A model generated the notes under the pieces. The model was not told the origin of the DNA. It searched no databases and saw nothing but the letters and a program-made list of their open reading frames with translations. From Deinococcus sp. (GTDB lineage Bacteria > Deinococcota > Deinococci > Deinococcales > Deinococcaceae), in the NCBI GenBank assembly GCA_018260375.1, contig JAGLBF010000002.1, positions 9,470 through 39,890 on the forward strand: a stretch of 30,421 nt of DNA. Reading direction: 5' to 3'. This document shows positions 25,601-30,421 of this stretch, piece after piece. The first letter of the stretch is position 1. Each line of letters opens with the position of its first letter. A program made the position numbers and the translations under genes.

Positions 25601-26760
25601 TGCAGGCTTCCCGCCTTATTAATGTGCCAGGTACCCCACAGTTTTTGCGCCTCACCTTGCACATGGGTGTCGGCCTGAAGGCTGATGACATTGCGGGTGA
25701 TGGTGGTGTGTTGACCGTTTACCCGCTTTTGGCTGCTGGATGATTGAAATGAATAGTCCGCCCCCAGACCGCTAAACGGCACATTGGCAAACCCCCCTGA
25801 CTTGCTCAGCAACTGCGCCTTGACGTTGACCGTCGTCCAGCCACCGGCCGACACGGTGAGGTGCGCCTGACCGCTGCCAGGAAGCTTGAGGGCTTTGCCC
25901 AGCGCGTCAAAGGTGGGGGCGGCCACGCCGTCTACCTGCCAGTTCTTGGCCTGCGTGTCCACCTTTATTTTGGCCTGAACGGGGCCACCCAACAGCTCGC
26001 CGCGCACCGCACCTGCGATAATGTGGCCCTTGTGGGTCACCCGCCCCGATAGGCGCCTGAACCGCACAGCCTTGGCCTCAGGAATGACCACCAAGCCATC
26101 TGTGAGCGTGATGTCGCCTTGCAGTTGCTGTCCATCTACACGGTACTTCGCCGCGAGCTGCCCGCCGCGCACGCCATGCCCAGGCCAGTATTCGTTGATA
26201 ATGCGCGCGTCCGACTTGGCGTTTATGCGTGCCCACAGCTGACCGTTTTGTTCGCCGTAGTGCACCTGAGCGCTCAGCTTGCCGTAGTGAGATGTACCGC
26301 GCAAACTCAGCGCCCCGTCTTGCCCACTGGCCTGCAACGTGGCGCTGGGAATATTGACGCCCTGACCGTCAACATTCAGGCGCATGTTTTTGACGGTGAT
26401 TCGCCCGGGCAAAACGTGGTACCCGGACGTGCTGTTGTTGCGGCCCAGCAGGTCTTTAAGGCGCACATTCACTATACCGTCTTCCAACAGCACGTCTAGG
26501 CGAATGGTTTTGCTCCAGGGGTTCAACTGGCTGAGGCGAATACGGGCCTGCTTGGCATGGGCATCTACCCCGTTCATGCTCGCGATCATGTCGTGTGCGG
26601 TGGGGTTCCACAGCGGCCCGCTGACCGAGTGAGCAGTGATTTGCCCGCCACTATAGTGCGCCAGCAAAGGCACACCAAACCACTGCCAGCCGAACAGAGC
26701 CAGCACAAGGGCCGAGGCAGACATAATCGCTAGCGCAATGAGCATGCGCCGCCAAATCAT
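16684..26760 (-). CDS. tamB: Giant TamB-like inner-to-outer-membrane bridge protein
   Basis: The protein is 3358 residues, about 2.7 times Escherichia coli TamB (1259). TamB/AsmA-like proteins are anchored in the inner membrane and span the periplasm as a long beta-groove that helps outer-membrane assembly and lipid passage. Here an N-terminal membrane helix (about 5-30, MLIALAIMSASALVLALFGW) is followed by thousands of residues of short alternating beta strands rich in Gly, Leu, Ser and Thr. The C-terminal few hundred residues match the conserved TamB domain, ending YNIGTRHSVAVGLESGKSTKYSVGYVFRW. Low-complexity, probably looping insertions occur at about 1438-1458 (Gln-Ala repeats), 1786-1795 and 2418-2430. 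No frameshift is seen across 10 kb. The start ATG overlaps the stop of a 33-residue leader ORF (ATGA). No bamA/tamA partner lies nearby. Confidence 0.88.
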   Translation of the reverse strand: MIWRRMLIALAIMSASALVLALFGWQWFGVPLLAHYSGGQITAHSVSGPLWNPTAHDMIASMNGVDAHAKQARIRLSQLNPWSKTIRLDVLLEDGIVNVRLKDLLGRNNSTSGYHVLPGRITVKNMRLNVDGQGVNIPSATLQASGQDGALSLRGTSHYGKLSAQVHYGEQNGQLWARINAKSDARIINEYWPGHGVRGGQLAAKYRVDGQQLQGDITLTDGLVVIPEAKAVRFRRLSGRVTHKGHIIAGAVRGELLGGPVQAKIKVDTQAKNWQVDGVAAPTFDALGKALKLPGSGQAHLTVSAGGWTTVNVKAQLLSKSGGFANVPFSGLGADYSFQSSSSQKRVNGQHTTITRNVISLQADTHVQGEAQKLWGTWHINKAGSLHWAGQLAGKPFNLSDQIDAQNRMAISGAALGGPVTAALNLRANTVSAQLAPNLYGLTGQLAISGPFDHLSLRVRDLTAGPVSLSGAGKLNNTGLQATLVGASGGRVALQTDRTWRGKWQLERLKVAPQVAFTGQGDIDLASGLTGQLQADVPDVVASTLAGPVNLSWKAKQGQWQAGQQRLTWQDKTFGLRASSLQVGGMTLNGQMVYNTAVRGPKKSPPQGLAGHLTATGRGIKVFATGAGQALRFSGAVGDLRLEASTRIGAPYQTQVTLHGADIDGQLVNQPADSGTNGGLAFKLRTGRAYASGLISGERLNAAGTLELAALRPVLASVLGKAAAQYTADLSGKVRLNLRGQGGTATLSASASTPRPFQLVGTFVRQGKQVWASKVSVRSEVAAGQHVRATVSGQVFPAVSLSGPVRWQSTSGAAQIPAQTLQASLGGPYDALQLHLSGNTTALHLGGVDLPAQALNLSGVLGPRPALSGQWGELRASYKAGQLTFAGQQRLQAAGRSGQVNLAGQWRPGFVGGLQATGSLGDYRLAASGPWQKLNVTLSGAGLQATGKLNALRQSYSAQIAGQQSGLAVTGQVQGVGTQVTGQLRVRDGKGGWADVQVASGKEFALQAHNLNIAGQTLRGNLGWQQGQLSGTASLGGLTLRAVRGQLLATGVYAQHKVHATGRLQLPSRLTNLNIRVSGPYVQLLATGDSNRLRGSVLVRAQQLSRSGLTAHLPAQVLPLEASLTPLRINVGGLTYSGGQWGGQTHLRYALDTAPGHIQPGSLALRGAGPALNTVLGGPVGGRVQLLPRFGGAVQVDLRFLQAALLPALPDQTRAALSTGRLHLGKLQATFDRTGATFVTRGASWQGAEMRLRGRADWRASSSAGPDVTALLTQGRTVIPVFLRGKQLQVRRATVDAWALRPFVSLKAPLSGQITAYLNAPDYSDLKTLTAQATVNLAAGDQVARGQLTYSGGQVAGNLSSTLGNVEAQVSGPLYPRANATVRYGDLRGTVQGDARQMGQGRWLARLGGRYQGKPVSAVASISPSQVALRAEVAGASMQAQAQIQAQAQAQSQTQAQHSVWAVRGRFSAGDLRPLAGVAGNLSSTFAGTVGGNSTHLSAQLLGVVAGSHVVIPVRYQGGVVRVSGGQVSTPISDGTARTALGGVVWPRLNLKGQTVLNTLSPGVYTLSATGPISRPTVRASGTLQDLYGFGVAGTRLQAVLSGKDFRVQASGKALSGTFRGRTDMAGYVQRAQLHLNLPYRDPGNPKNALWWSGPAAWNAAQGWSGASTVQGQWQGQALRAQMQGYGVLGFEASYGPAQASGTLGSNIWQKPSGTLRLQSLDIGRLWQRPGQLQVTGQAHLSGTSWQTLEARFAGQLLDMAGGDLTGPISGQYQAAGKLGSENKAADIQAADIQAAGAQASVSLGGQHLSAQATLSGTAVYGSVHSRGVELARFLPPKWGVDALRLVGQADVSASLGRGLERLEARHLYLAGRQQKVGAFKLLGSAVYLPQAQQPQAQADLTGYFLGGRFTAHGNLPAGLDVQAEHLNLSLLSGEDKGAAPSVLQAQLHLLGDLQNPAISGTAQMSRPEAEVLGSISGRLQDPQAHLRAALRGSYSGVLHADISQLDLSNQLAQVRVYGTAQQGQTRLALDMAGVWPKLAGHAKANVAGLGQPVTITGKGSGLYTLSAGELGRGQVTLAGLNPVVSGSATINPLPLLGATGQGTIQLSVSGRGDNLQLTGGGLLSGVTRSGLSLPDTAVSLSGTPQQMTAQADQGGKVVASVSGKEVVLTGWQVQGAGSRLSVTGRGDWAAQRLSAQVTASGDVAGKADLQYGPGALTAAGNLSAAGLAGRFEVSANRLTGWKGSLKATGGPDIQGIGPVLSSPLNVQFSGPYSRPLATGSLGLVGAKAALVAGQSGVQLRLSSGPLTKASGVLSLNRVNHLYRWDGAAYLSRRKGQLDIAVSGEAARPLAELKGKLGQWYAAGAVSPGAAYLTYGDGVGQGAGQGTLRWDGSALSVVSDPLDLSRLELAGVSGTVQPHATGQLHATGQTASTRSAEATLALHNVVTGGRIPYLEIPLAGSGKVSATLQGEVVSAAGKLNLSAGPLSFSAARRSGLWTGQLSATFKKGAGQLRTNIALKDLQATGTVQADQLPVTVSGVKAQVTGQVALTGEQFNASLQATGVDEATGGAGAERVTLKGSGGLANLLPSLEGLTGLKPLEQGYRVQTQLAGLDLGQLSGGKVGGNVSGQLLLGEGTGTFVLRSNTLKLGDSVLNSRVDGTLAGGDWRLRGHIGDSTLFGAVTGGKLSARMQMLALPVGSVVTAFTGQRVGEGLLTGIARVEAPLDDPLSGTAVVVAERLKVTVNQQASAAASSAAAETTAPAATGTEVLIGQGSLNFANRELTHIQLAMGGAGTWDVRGQYTRQNVDLQANFNNTTFTPILALLPNLKNQATLHGNLGLSVTGDYQQPTASLNGQDLTGTWAGMQARVPSLHVQLNDGALSGQASIAATGTVGAQGTAQLGGQFASSQLSGVTLSYQGALSAESLGDLGQTEVHVTQGEDNNWQVDALAQQGGSLKVAGQFSPKVNLQVTAQNYNLPIRTLYARESNLNGALTAVTEGENIVVNGDLNFARMLLGRVATTPLVVGAGDKSAAARYVSPLPTALTTFTDPDEKTGTVKIAIPFLNRVVFNNVPIRAPGNIRVDESVAQAELSADLVLSGTGDNPLLTGEIRNLRGSLTLRDNEFSIQNAVAKFDGSSVYPNFSLTAQGQVPDSAGNRVGVQLQADGDFGVQEGKAERVLGLRTALSCTTCSPGSTNYTEAELYSLLALGTSDITALTNSNNLTSLGTSAVSTALNMFVLGELQHNIAKALGLDVFRINGNLINADGSVDARFTVGTYLSKQFYVQYQVDLTGAGLLDATYTTEDGRFTFKASTPLSGFDLGSVQPSFSASYNIGTRHSVAVGLESGKSTKYSVGYVFRW
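19473..19508. repeat. 18-bp tandem duplication inside tamB
   Basis: CTGTCCTGTGGCGTGCAA is followed by a copy with three changes. In the protein this gives HATGQ-L-HATGQ. It looks like an in-frame slippage duplication. Confidence 0.65.
21376..21405. repeat. 15-bp tandem duplication inside tamB
   Basis: TGCTTGGATGTCTGC is followed by the same sequence with one change, encoding ADIQA twice (residues 1786-1795). The near-identity points to a recent in-frame duplication. Confidence 0.75.
22390..22448. repeat. Hexanucleotide-like Gln-Ala repeat inside tamB
   Basis: The minus strand encodes MQAQAQIQAQAQAQSQTQAQ at about residues 1438-1457 using repeated CAGGCA/CAAGCA-type units. It is likely a flexible insert in the beta-groove and a site prone to length change. 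Confidence 0.75.
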
Positions 26761-26858
26761 GCCTGACCGCCCTGCATTTGGCCCTGCCTAAGTTGGCCCT
26801 GTTCGGATTGGCCCTGTTTGAATTGGTTTTGTCCCAGTTGTAGCTCACCGCGCAACAT
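26757..26858 (-). CDS. Gln-rich 33-residue leader ORF overlapping tamB
   Basis: A 34-codon frame starts at the ATG at 26858, 8 bases after TACACT (26872-26867), and ends with TGA inside the tamB start (ATGA at 26760-26757). It is therefore leaderless and its stop could couple translation to tamB, which has no convincing Shine-Dalgarno of its own. Eleven of 33 residues are Gln. The middle is a five-residue repeat of the form QGQxx (QGQSE, QGQLR, QGQMQ), encoded by the 15-bp DNA repeats at 26778-26837. No family is recognised. It may be a regulatory leader, a ribosome-loading device or a true micropeptide. The open frame, promoter spacing and ATGA junction agree with one another, but expression is not shown. 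Confidence 0.55.
   Translation of the reverse strand: MLRGELQLGQNQFKQGQSEQGQLRQGQMQGGQA
26778..26837. repeat. Four tandem 15-bp units in the tamB leader ORF
   Basis: Units 26778-26792, 26793-26807, 26808-26822 and 26823-26837 begin TTGGCCCTG (TTGGTTTTG in the last). The period of 15 keeps the leader frame open and encodes five-residue repeats. Confidence 0.8.
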
Positions 26859-26866
26859 CAACAGCC

Positions 26867-26872
26867 AGTGTA
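26867..26872 (-). promoter_or_regulatory. -10 box of the tamB leader transcript
   Basis: TACACT on the minus strand is 8 bases before the ATG at 26858 and about 107 bases before the tamB start. It supports transcription of the leader ORF together with tamB. Confidence 0.5.
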
Positions 26873-26994
26873 GCGCTTAAGCAGCTGAGAACAGTGCAGA
26901 GGTGCTCAACGAACGGTGAGGTTTGGGCCCGCGCCCTCTTGCCCCGCCTGCCCTGTAACTAGCCTGTACCGTATGAGGTAGCGAGGTCAACTAT

Positions 26995-27036
26995 TTGGTT
27001 ATGGGCAGTTGGTCATAGGCAGTTAGTCACGGGCAG
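26995..27036. repeat. Three tandem 14-bp units before tamB
   Basis: Units TTGGTTATGGGCAG (26995-27008), TTGGTCATAGGCAG (27009-27022) and TTAGTCACGGGCAG (27023-27036) lie just after the stop of the membrane-protein gene. The rest of 26873-27047 holds no gene. Confidence 0.8.
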
Positions 27037-27047
27037 CCGCAGACGGC

Positions 27048-27887
27048 TTAGGGCTGATGGCTACTTGCGGCTGCCTGTGTGTTCTGCACCTGCACCTCTA
27101 CCTGCTGAAGTTCTGCCAGTGTATCGGGTGCAAAGAGGTTAGCCGCATCGCCGTAGCGAACTTTTACGGCACGCTGCAACAAAAACATGCCCGCACCAAT
27201 GGCGATCAGGCTCAGCAGCATGGCGGGCAGGCGCATCACGGCGTTGGCCTGAGCCACCTGAGTATTAAACATATCGGTACTAAAGTGCGCGGTGACTATA
27301 CGCAGGTTGACCACATAGTTGATGCCCGACGAAATCAGCTCGGTCAGGCCGTAGATCCAAGTCGCCAGCCGCAGCGCCGTCAATACGGGGGGCTGGTCCA
27401 GGGCAGTTTGGGTGGCGGCGCGGTGCTCAGGGGACTCGGCGAGACTGGTGGCGTCCATAAGGACGCGGAAAAGAGGTGTGCGCGTCGCCAAACTCCCTAG
27501 CGCCAGCCCCCCAAAGAGCAATGACGGCACGCTGTCCTTAAAGGCAAAGGCCGCACCCTCCACATACCAAAAAGCCAGCGCCCCGCGCACCAATGCCACC
27601 ATGCCGCCCAAAAGGGCAATGGCGCTGACCGTGCGGTTGATAGCCAGATCAGCCAGCACATACGCCACAGGAATCAGTGCCGCCAGCAGATAGGCGCGAA
27701 TATTGCCAGCCGCACCGCCCCCAAACACGTCGCGGGCGATGTTGATGCCGCTGCCCAGAATATTGGGGCTTAATATAGCGATAGGAATAAGAAGCGTAAA
27801 AAACAGATCCCACAGCGACCTGGGAATCCTGGCTTTGGACTTCTGGACAGTGGGGGTGACAGGTCTCGGCGCAGTCATAGGCTGCAT
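27048..27887 (-). CDS. Multi-pass membrane protein, VC0807-like
   Basis: The 279-residue protein has about six hydrophobic segments: LFFTLLIPIAILSP (about 28-41), YLLAALIPVAYVLADLAI (66-83), VSAIALLGGMVALVRGALAFW (87-107), SLLFGGLALGSLA (120-132), LATWIYGLTELISSGINYVV (about 173-192) and LPAMLLSLIAIGAGMFLLQRAV (about 218-239). Soluble tails lie at both ends, the last rich in Gln and Ala. The layout, with a conserved acidic residue in the second segment and a pair of half-length repeats, resembles the VC0807 family of unknown function, which I infer by eye. The ATG at 27887 is 6 bases after TAGCAT, so the mRNA is probably leaderless. The gene lies upstream of tamB but has its own promoter. Function unknown. 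Confidence 0.7.
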   Translation of the reverse strand: MQPMTAPRPVTPTVQKSKARIPRSLWDLFFTLLIPIAILSPNILGSGINIARDVFGGGAAGNIRAYLLAALIPVAYVLADLAINRTVSAIALLGGMVALVRGALAFWYVEGAAFAFKDSVPSLLFGGLALGSLATRTPLFRVLMDATSLAESPEHRAATQTALDQPPVLTALRLATWIYGLTELISSGINYVVNLRIVTAHFSTDMFNTQVAQANAVMRLPAMLLSLIAIGAGMFLLQRAVKVRYGDAANLFAPDTLAELQQVEVQVQNTQAAASSHQP

Positions 27888-27893
27888 TCTGTC

Positions 27894-27899
27894 ATGCTA
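27894..27899 (-). promoter_or_regulatory. -10 box of the membrane-protein gene
   Basis: TAGCAT on the minus strand is followed by 6 bases and the ATG at 27887. It is the weakest match to TANNNT-type boxes with this spacing, but in the same place as the others. Confidence 0.45.
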
Positions 27900-27957
27900 A
27901 AGGCTGAGAAAGCGCGGGCCATCCCCTGCAAAAAAGTCTTACGCCCCCAACAGCCGT

Positions 27958-27994
27958 TATACTCAGTACAATTTTTTTATCTTCACCCTATACT
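27958..27994 (+). promoter_or_regulatory. Cluster of -10-like boxes upstream of the Fe-S oxidoreductase gene
   Basis: TATACT (27958-27963), TACAAT (27967-27972) and TATACT (27989-27994) lie about 100-135 bases before the start codon. Which one is used cannot be decided. In contrast to neighbouring genes, this gene would have a real 5' leader and a strong Shine-Dalgarno. Confidence 0.5.
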
Positions 27995-27996
27995 CT

Positions 27997-28049
27997 ATCC
28001 CAGTACCTACATCCCAGTACCTAATTCCAGTACCTAATTCCAGTATCTA
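27997..28049. repeat. Four tandem 13-bp units in the leader of the Fe-S oxidoreductase gene
   Basis: Units of ATYCCAGTACCTA run at 27997-28010 (one extra base), 28011-28023, 28024-28036 and 28037-28049. They fall between the promoter-like boxes and the start codon, so they would be transcribed. Confidence 0.85.
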
Positions 28050-28079
28050 GTTTACTCAGTGCTCTTCACCCATTCCTCC

Positions 28080-28086
28080 GGAGGAT
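28080..28086 (+). promoter_or_regulatory. Shine-Dalgarno site fixing a TTG start
   Basis: GGAGGAT lies about 7 bases before the TTG at 28093. No ATG or GTG occurs in a better place in this frame, so TTG is the likely start. Confidence 0.65.
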
Positions 28087-28092
28087 ACCCAC

Positions 28093-30421
28093 TTGCTGCC
28101 ACTCAGCTCCAAAATCCTGTTTTTTCTCTTTGCCCTCATTGCAGGCGGCATCGGCGCGTTTGGTTTTTACCGCATGTTTTTGCGAATTCGGCGCGGAGTC
28201 CCCAACACCGAGCCCCGCTTTGACCACCTGCCTGAGCGCATCGGCGCGGCGCTGGTCACGTCGCTTACCCAGGAGCGCACTTTTCGCCGCCGCACCGCCA
28301 TCAGTACGCTGCACGCCTTTGTCTTTTACGGCTTTACCTTTTATCTTCTGGTCAATGTCGTAGACGGCTTAGAAGGCTACTTTAGTTTCCACATTCTGTC
28401 TACTAACCCAATAGGCGCTATCTATAACGCTCTGGCTGATATAATGGGCTTTTTTGTACTGCTGGGCGTTATCGGTCTGGTTATTCGCCGCTTTGGAACA
28501 CCTAGCAAGCGCGACTTTAGGTTTAATGGCAAAAGTCTGCTGCATCCCTGGGTACAAGACGGGTACATCAAGCGCGATAGCGCGATTGTCTCGGCTTTTA
28601 TTGTTTTTCATGTGGGCAGCCGTATGCTCGGCAACGCCGCCAAAATGGCAGAAGAATCGGCCTTATTCTATAATGGACAATACGACAGCTTTCAGCCCTT
28701 TAGTTCATTTTTAGGTGCCCATCTCTTTGGTGGAATGAGTGAAAGTGCCCTACTAGGCTGGCGTGTCTTTGGATACTGGGGTGCACTTGCTTCGGTTATC
28801 GCTTTCTTGGCGTACTTTCCCTATACCAAACACGTTCACATCTTTATGGCCCCGCTTAATTACGCCTTTAAGCGGCCCGTCAACAGTGGCACTTTGCCCC
28901 CAATGAAAGGCATAGAAGCCGCTATGGAGCAAGAAGACCCCAAACTAGGCGCAGAAAAGCTAGAAGACCTGGAATGGCCCCGTTTGCTTGATGCTTATTC
29001 GTGTATACAGTGTAACCGCTGCCAGGATGTCTGCCCTGCCAACGTCACAGGCAAAGCTTTATCACCCGCTGCACTAGAAATCAATAAACGCATGGAGCTT
29101 AACATGCTCGCTATGCACCCCAGCCCCTTTACCCTCAAAACAGGTGACTTTGAAAACGGCGCCGCCAGTCCTAAGCCGCTGTTAGAGTTCGCTATCAGTG
29201 AAGAGGCCGTGTGGGCTTGTACCACTTGCGGGGCTTGTATGCAAGTTTGCCCCGTACAGGATGAACAAATGCTGGATATTGTGGATATTCGCCGCCAGCA
29301 AGTGATGGTCGCGGGCGAGTTTCCGCAGCAACTGCAAAGCGCTTTTAGAGGTATGGAGCGCGCCCAAAACCCCTGGGGTCTGAGCCGCGACAAGCGTATG
29401 GACTGGGCCGAAGGGCTGCAAGTACCCACTATTGACGAAAACCCCACCCCAGACGTGCTGTACTGGGTGGGCTGCGCCGCCAGCTATGACCCAGGCGCGC
29501 AAAAAGTGGCCCGCAGCTTTGTGCAGCTGCTGAGTAAAGCAGGGGTCAACTACGCTGTGCTGGGCAAAAAAGAAGCCTGTACAGGCGACAGTGCCCGGCG
29601 TGCAGGCAACGAAATGCTCTTTCAGTCGCTGGCACAGGAAAATATCGCTACCCTCAACGCCGTGTCACCCAAGCTGATTGTGGCAACCTGCCCGCACTGC
29701 ATGAACACCATCGGCAACGAATACCCCCAACTGGGCGGCGATTATCAGGTGATGCACCACACCGAGTACCTGGAAATGCTGGTGCGTGACGGCGCACTTA
29801 AGCCCCAAAAGCTTGACAATATCGCTGTGACCTACCACGACCCTTGCTATTTGGGCCGCCACAACGGCGTCTATGACGCACCTCGCAGCGTGATACGCAA
29901 CATGGGCCTGGAGATTTTGGAACTGGAACGCAGCCGCGATAACAGCTTTTGCTGCGGCGCAGGCGGGGCGCAGTTTTGGAAAGAGGAAGAAGACGGCAGC
30001 GAACGAATCAGCGACAACCGCTTTAAAGAAATACAGCAGCGCTTAGACAATGCCAAAGAAGGCAAAGTGCTGGCCGTAGGTTGTCCATTTTGTAAGTCAA
30101 TGCTCAACTCTACCCCCGAAAAGCAACAAGGCACCGAAATTGTCATCAAAGACGTTGCCGAACTTATGTTGGAAGGCGTGCAGCGTGCCAGTGGCGAATG
30201 GGTTGAGGCCGCGCCCGTAGCCAGCGCTGCTGTTGAGCATAAAGAAGATGCTGTTCAAGAAGCGCCCAAACCCGTTGAGACACGCAAGACTGATGATGTG
30301 AGCAGCGCACCCGTAGAGCCTCCCTCCACCGACACTACCCCTGCTGCTGCTACCACCGAGGCCACGCCGCGTAAAAAGTGGGGCGCCAAGACTGACGACG
30401 TGAGCAGTGCACCCGTAGAGT
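28093..30421 (+). CDS. Membrane Fe-S oxidoreductase, ETF:menaquinone oxidoreductase-like (partial)
   Basis: At least 776 codons, open at the window edge. The N-terminal half is a NarI-like membrane domain with about five helices and candidate haem histidines in TLHAFVFYG, IVFHVGS and the family-typical PYTKHVHIFMAPLNY. Then come two 4Fe-4S motifs, CIQCNRCQDVCP (304-315) and CTTCGACMQVCP (376-387), and two CCG-type domains: first with Cys496 (CTGDSARRAGNE) and Cys533/536, second with CCG at 620-622 and Cys664/667. This architecture is that of FadF/EMO-type proteins, which pass electrons from reduced electron-transfer flavoprotein (fatty-acid oxidation) to menaquinone. The partner is inferred. 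The tail after about 700 is Ala/Pro/Thr-rich and holds the 11-residue motif KTDDVSSAPVE twice. TTG start by Shine-Dalgarno at 28080. No etf genes are in the window. Confidence 0.85.
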   Translation, partial: MLPLSSKILFFLFALIAGGIGAFGFYRMFLRIRRGVPNTEPRFDHLPERIGAALVTSLTQERTFRRRTAISTLHAFVFYGFTFYLLVNVVDGLEGYFSFHILSTNPIGAIYNALADIMGFFVLLGVIGLVIRRFGTPSKRDFRFNGKSLLHPWVQDGYIKRDSAIVSAFIVFHVGSRMLGNAAKMAEESALFYNGQYDSFQPFSSFLGAHLFGGMSESALLGWRVFGYWGALASVIAFLAYFPYTKHVHIFMAPLNYAFKRPVNSGTLPPMKGIEAAMEQEDPKLGAEKLEDLEWPRLLDAYSCIQCNRCQDVCPANVTGKALSPAALEINKRMELNMLAMHPSPFTLKTGDFENGAASPKPLLEFAISEEAVWACTTCGACMQVCPVQDEQMLDIVDIRRQQVMVAGEFPQQLQSAFRGMERAQNPWGLSRDKRMDWAEGLQVPTIDENPTPDVLYWVGCAASYDPGAQKVARSFVQLLSKAGVNYAVLGKKEACTGDSARRAGNEMLFQSLAQENIATLNAVSPKLIVATCPHCMNTIGNEYPQLGGDYQVMHHTEYLEMLVRDGALKPQKLDNIAVTYHDPCYLGRHNGVYDAPRSVIRNMGLEILELERSRDNSFCCGAGGAQFWKEEEDGSERISDNRFKEIQQRLDNAKEGKVLAVGCPFCKSMLNSTPEKQQGTEIVIKDVAELMLEGVQRASGEWVEAAPVASAAVEHKEDAVQEAPKPVETRKTDDVSSAPVEPPSTDTTPAAATTEATPRKKWGAKTDDVSSAPVE
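30286..30420 (+). repeat. Direct repeat in the C-terminal tail of the Fe-S oxidoreductase
   Basis: KTDDVSSAPVE is encoded at 30286-30318 and again at 30388-30420, 102 bp apart, with about 30 of 33 bases alike. The window ends right after the second copy, so more copies may follow. Confidence 0.75.

Noticed and set aside
26651..26848. Minus-strand frame of 65 codons crossing the tamB start
   Set aside because: It overlaps tamB by over 100 bp in another frame and lacks a promoter or ribosome site. The 33-codon leader frame with an ATGA junction explains the region better.
27997..28049. Possible CRISPR-like array
   Set aside because: Units of 13 bp are directly adjacent with no unique spacers and no cas genes are near. 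The same holds for all other tandem arrays in the window.

Overview
The window looks like chromosomal DNA of a Deinococcus-type bacterium (Deinococcaceae). The evidence is an FtsZ ending in a DIPAFLR-type tail, a pyrR-pyrB-small ORF-pyrC cluster in the order I recall from Thermus, a 3358-residue TamB-like envelope protein, and a very high share of genes with a TANNNT -10 box only 5-8 bases before the start codon. That last feature is the signature of leaderless mRNAs, known to be common in Deinococcus. No plasmid, phage or transposase gene is visible and most genes are housekeeping. I see no tRNA, rRNA or CRISPR array.

Layout. 1-1377: ftsZ with its upstream region and terminator. 1525-2936: an ADP-ribose-pyrophosphatase-like Nudix gene overlapping ribF. 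2959-6019: two exported-protein genes (a cell-wall amidase and an unknown secreted protein) separated and bordered by copies of two families of short structured repeats. 6095-7388: a small unknown gene and a SpoU/TrmH-family RNA methyltransferase. 7482-10204 (minus): an ABC-F protein with a long unusual C-terminal extension, and an Rrf2-family regulator. 10336-13876 (minus): the pyrimidine operon, promoter, leader, pyrR, pyrB, a lipoprotein gene and pyrC. 14012-15370 (minus): an FprA-type ferredoxin/flavodoxin-NADP+ reductase. 15698-16585: two small unknown genes. 16684-26858 (minus): giant tamB preceded by a tiny overlapping leader ORF. 27048-27887 (minus): a multi-pass membrane protein. 28093 to the end: a membrane Fe-S oxidoreductase resembling ETF:menaquinone oxidoreductase, cut by the window edge.

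The most interesting regulatory region is the pyr leader (13615-13876). It holds a consensus -10, two hairpins with the PyrR-type hexaloop CUGUGA (the second covering the Shine-Dalgarno of a 42-codon leader ORF), an intrinsic terminator inside that ORF, and a stop codon overlapping the pyrR start. This fits ribosome-dependent attenuation of the type proposed for Thermus. A second coupled leader ORF, 33 residues and rich in Gln, is built from 15-bp tandem repeats and ends in an ATGA overlap with tamB.

A recurrent genome-scale pattern is that many intergenic gaps contain a short tandem array (units of 13-18 bp, 2-5 copies), each with its own unrelated sequence, and similar slippage-like duplications lie inside tamB. 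Together with the two dispersed repeat families, this suggests intergenic DNA shaped by short-range duplication and small non-autonomous elements.
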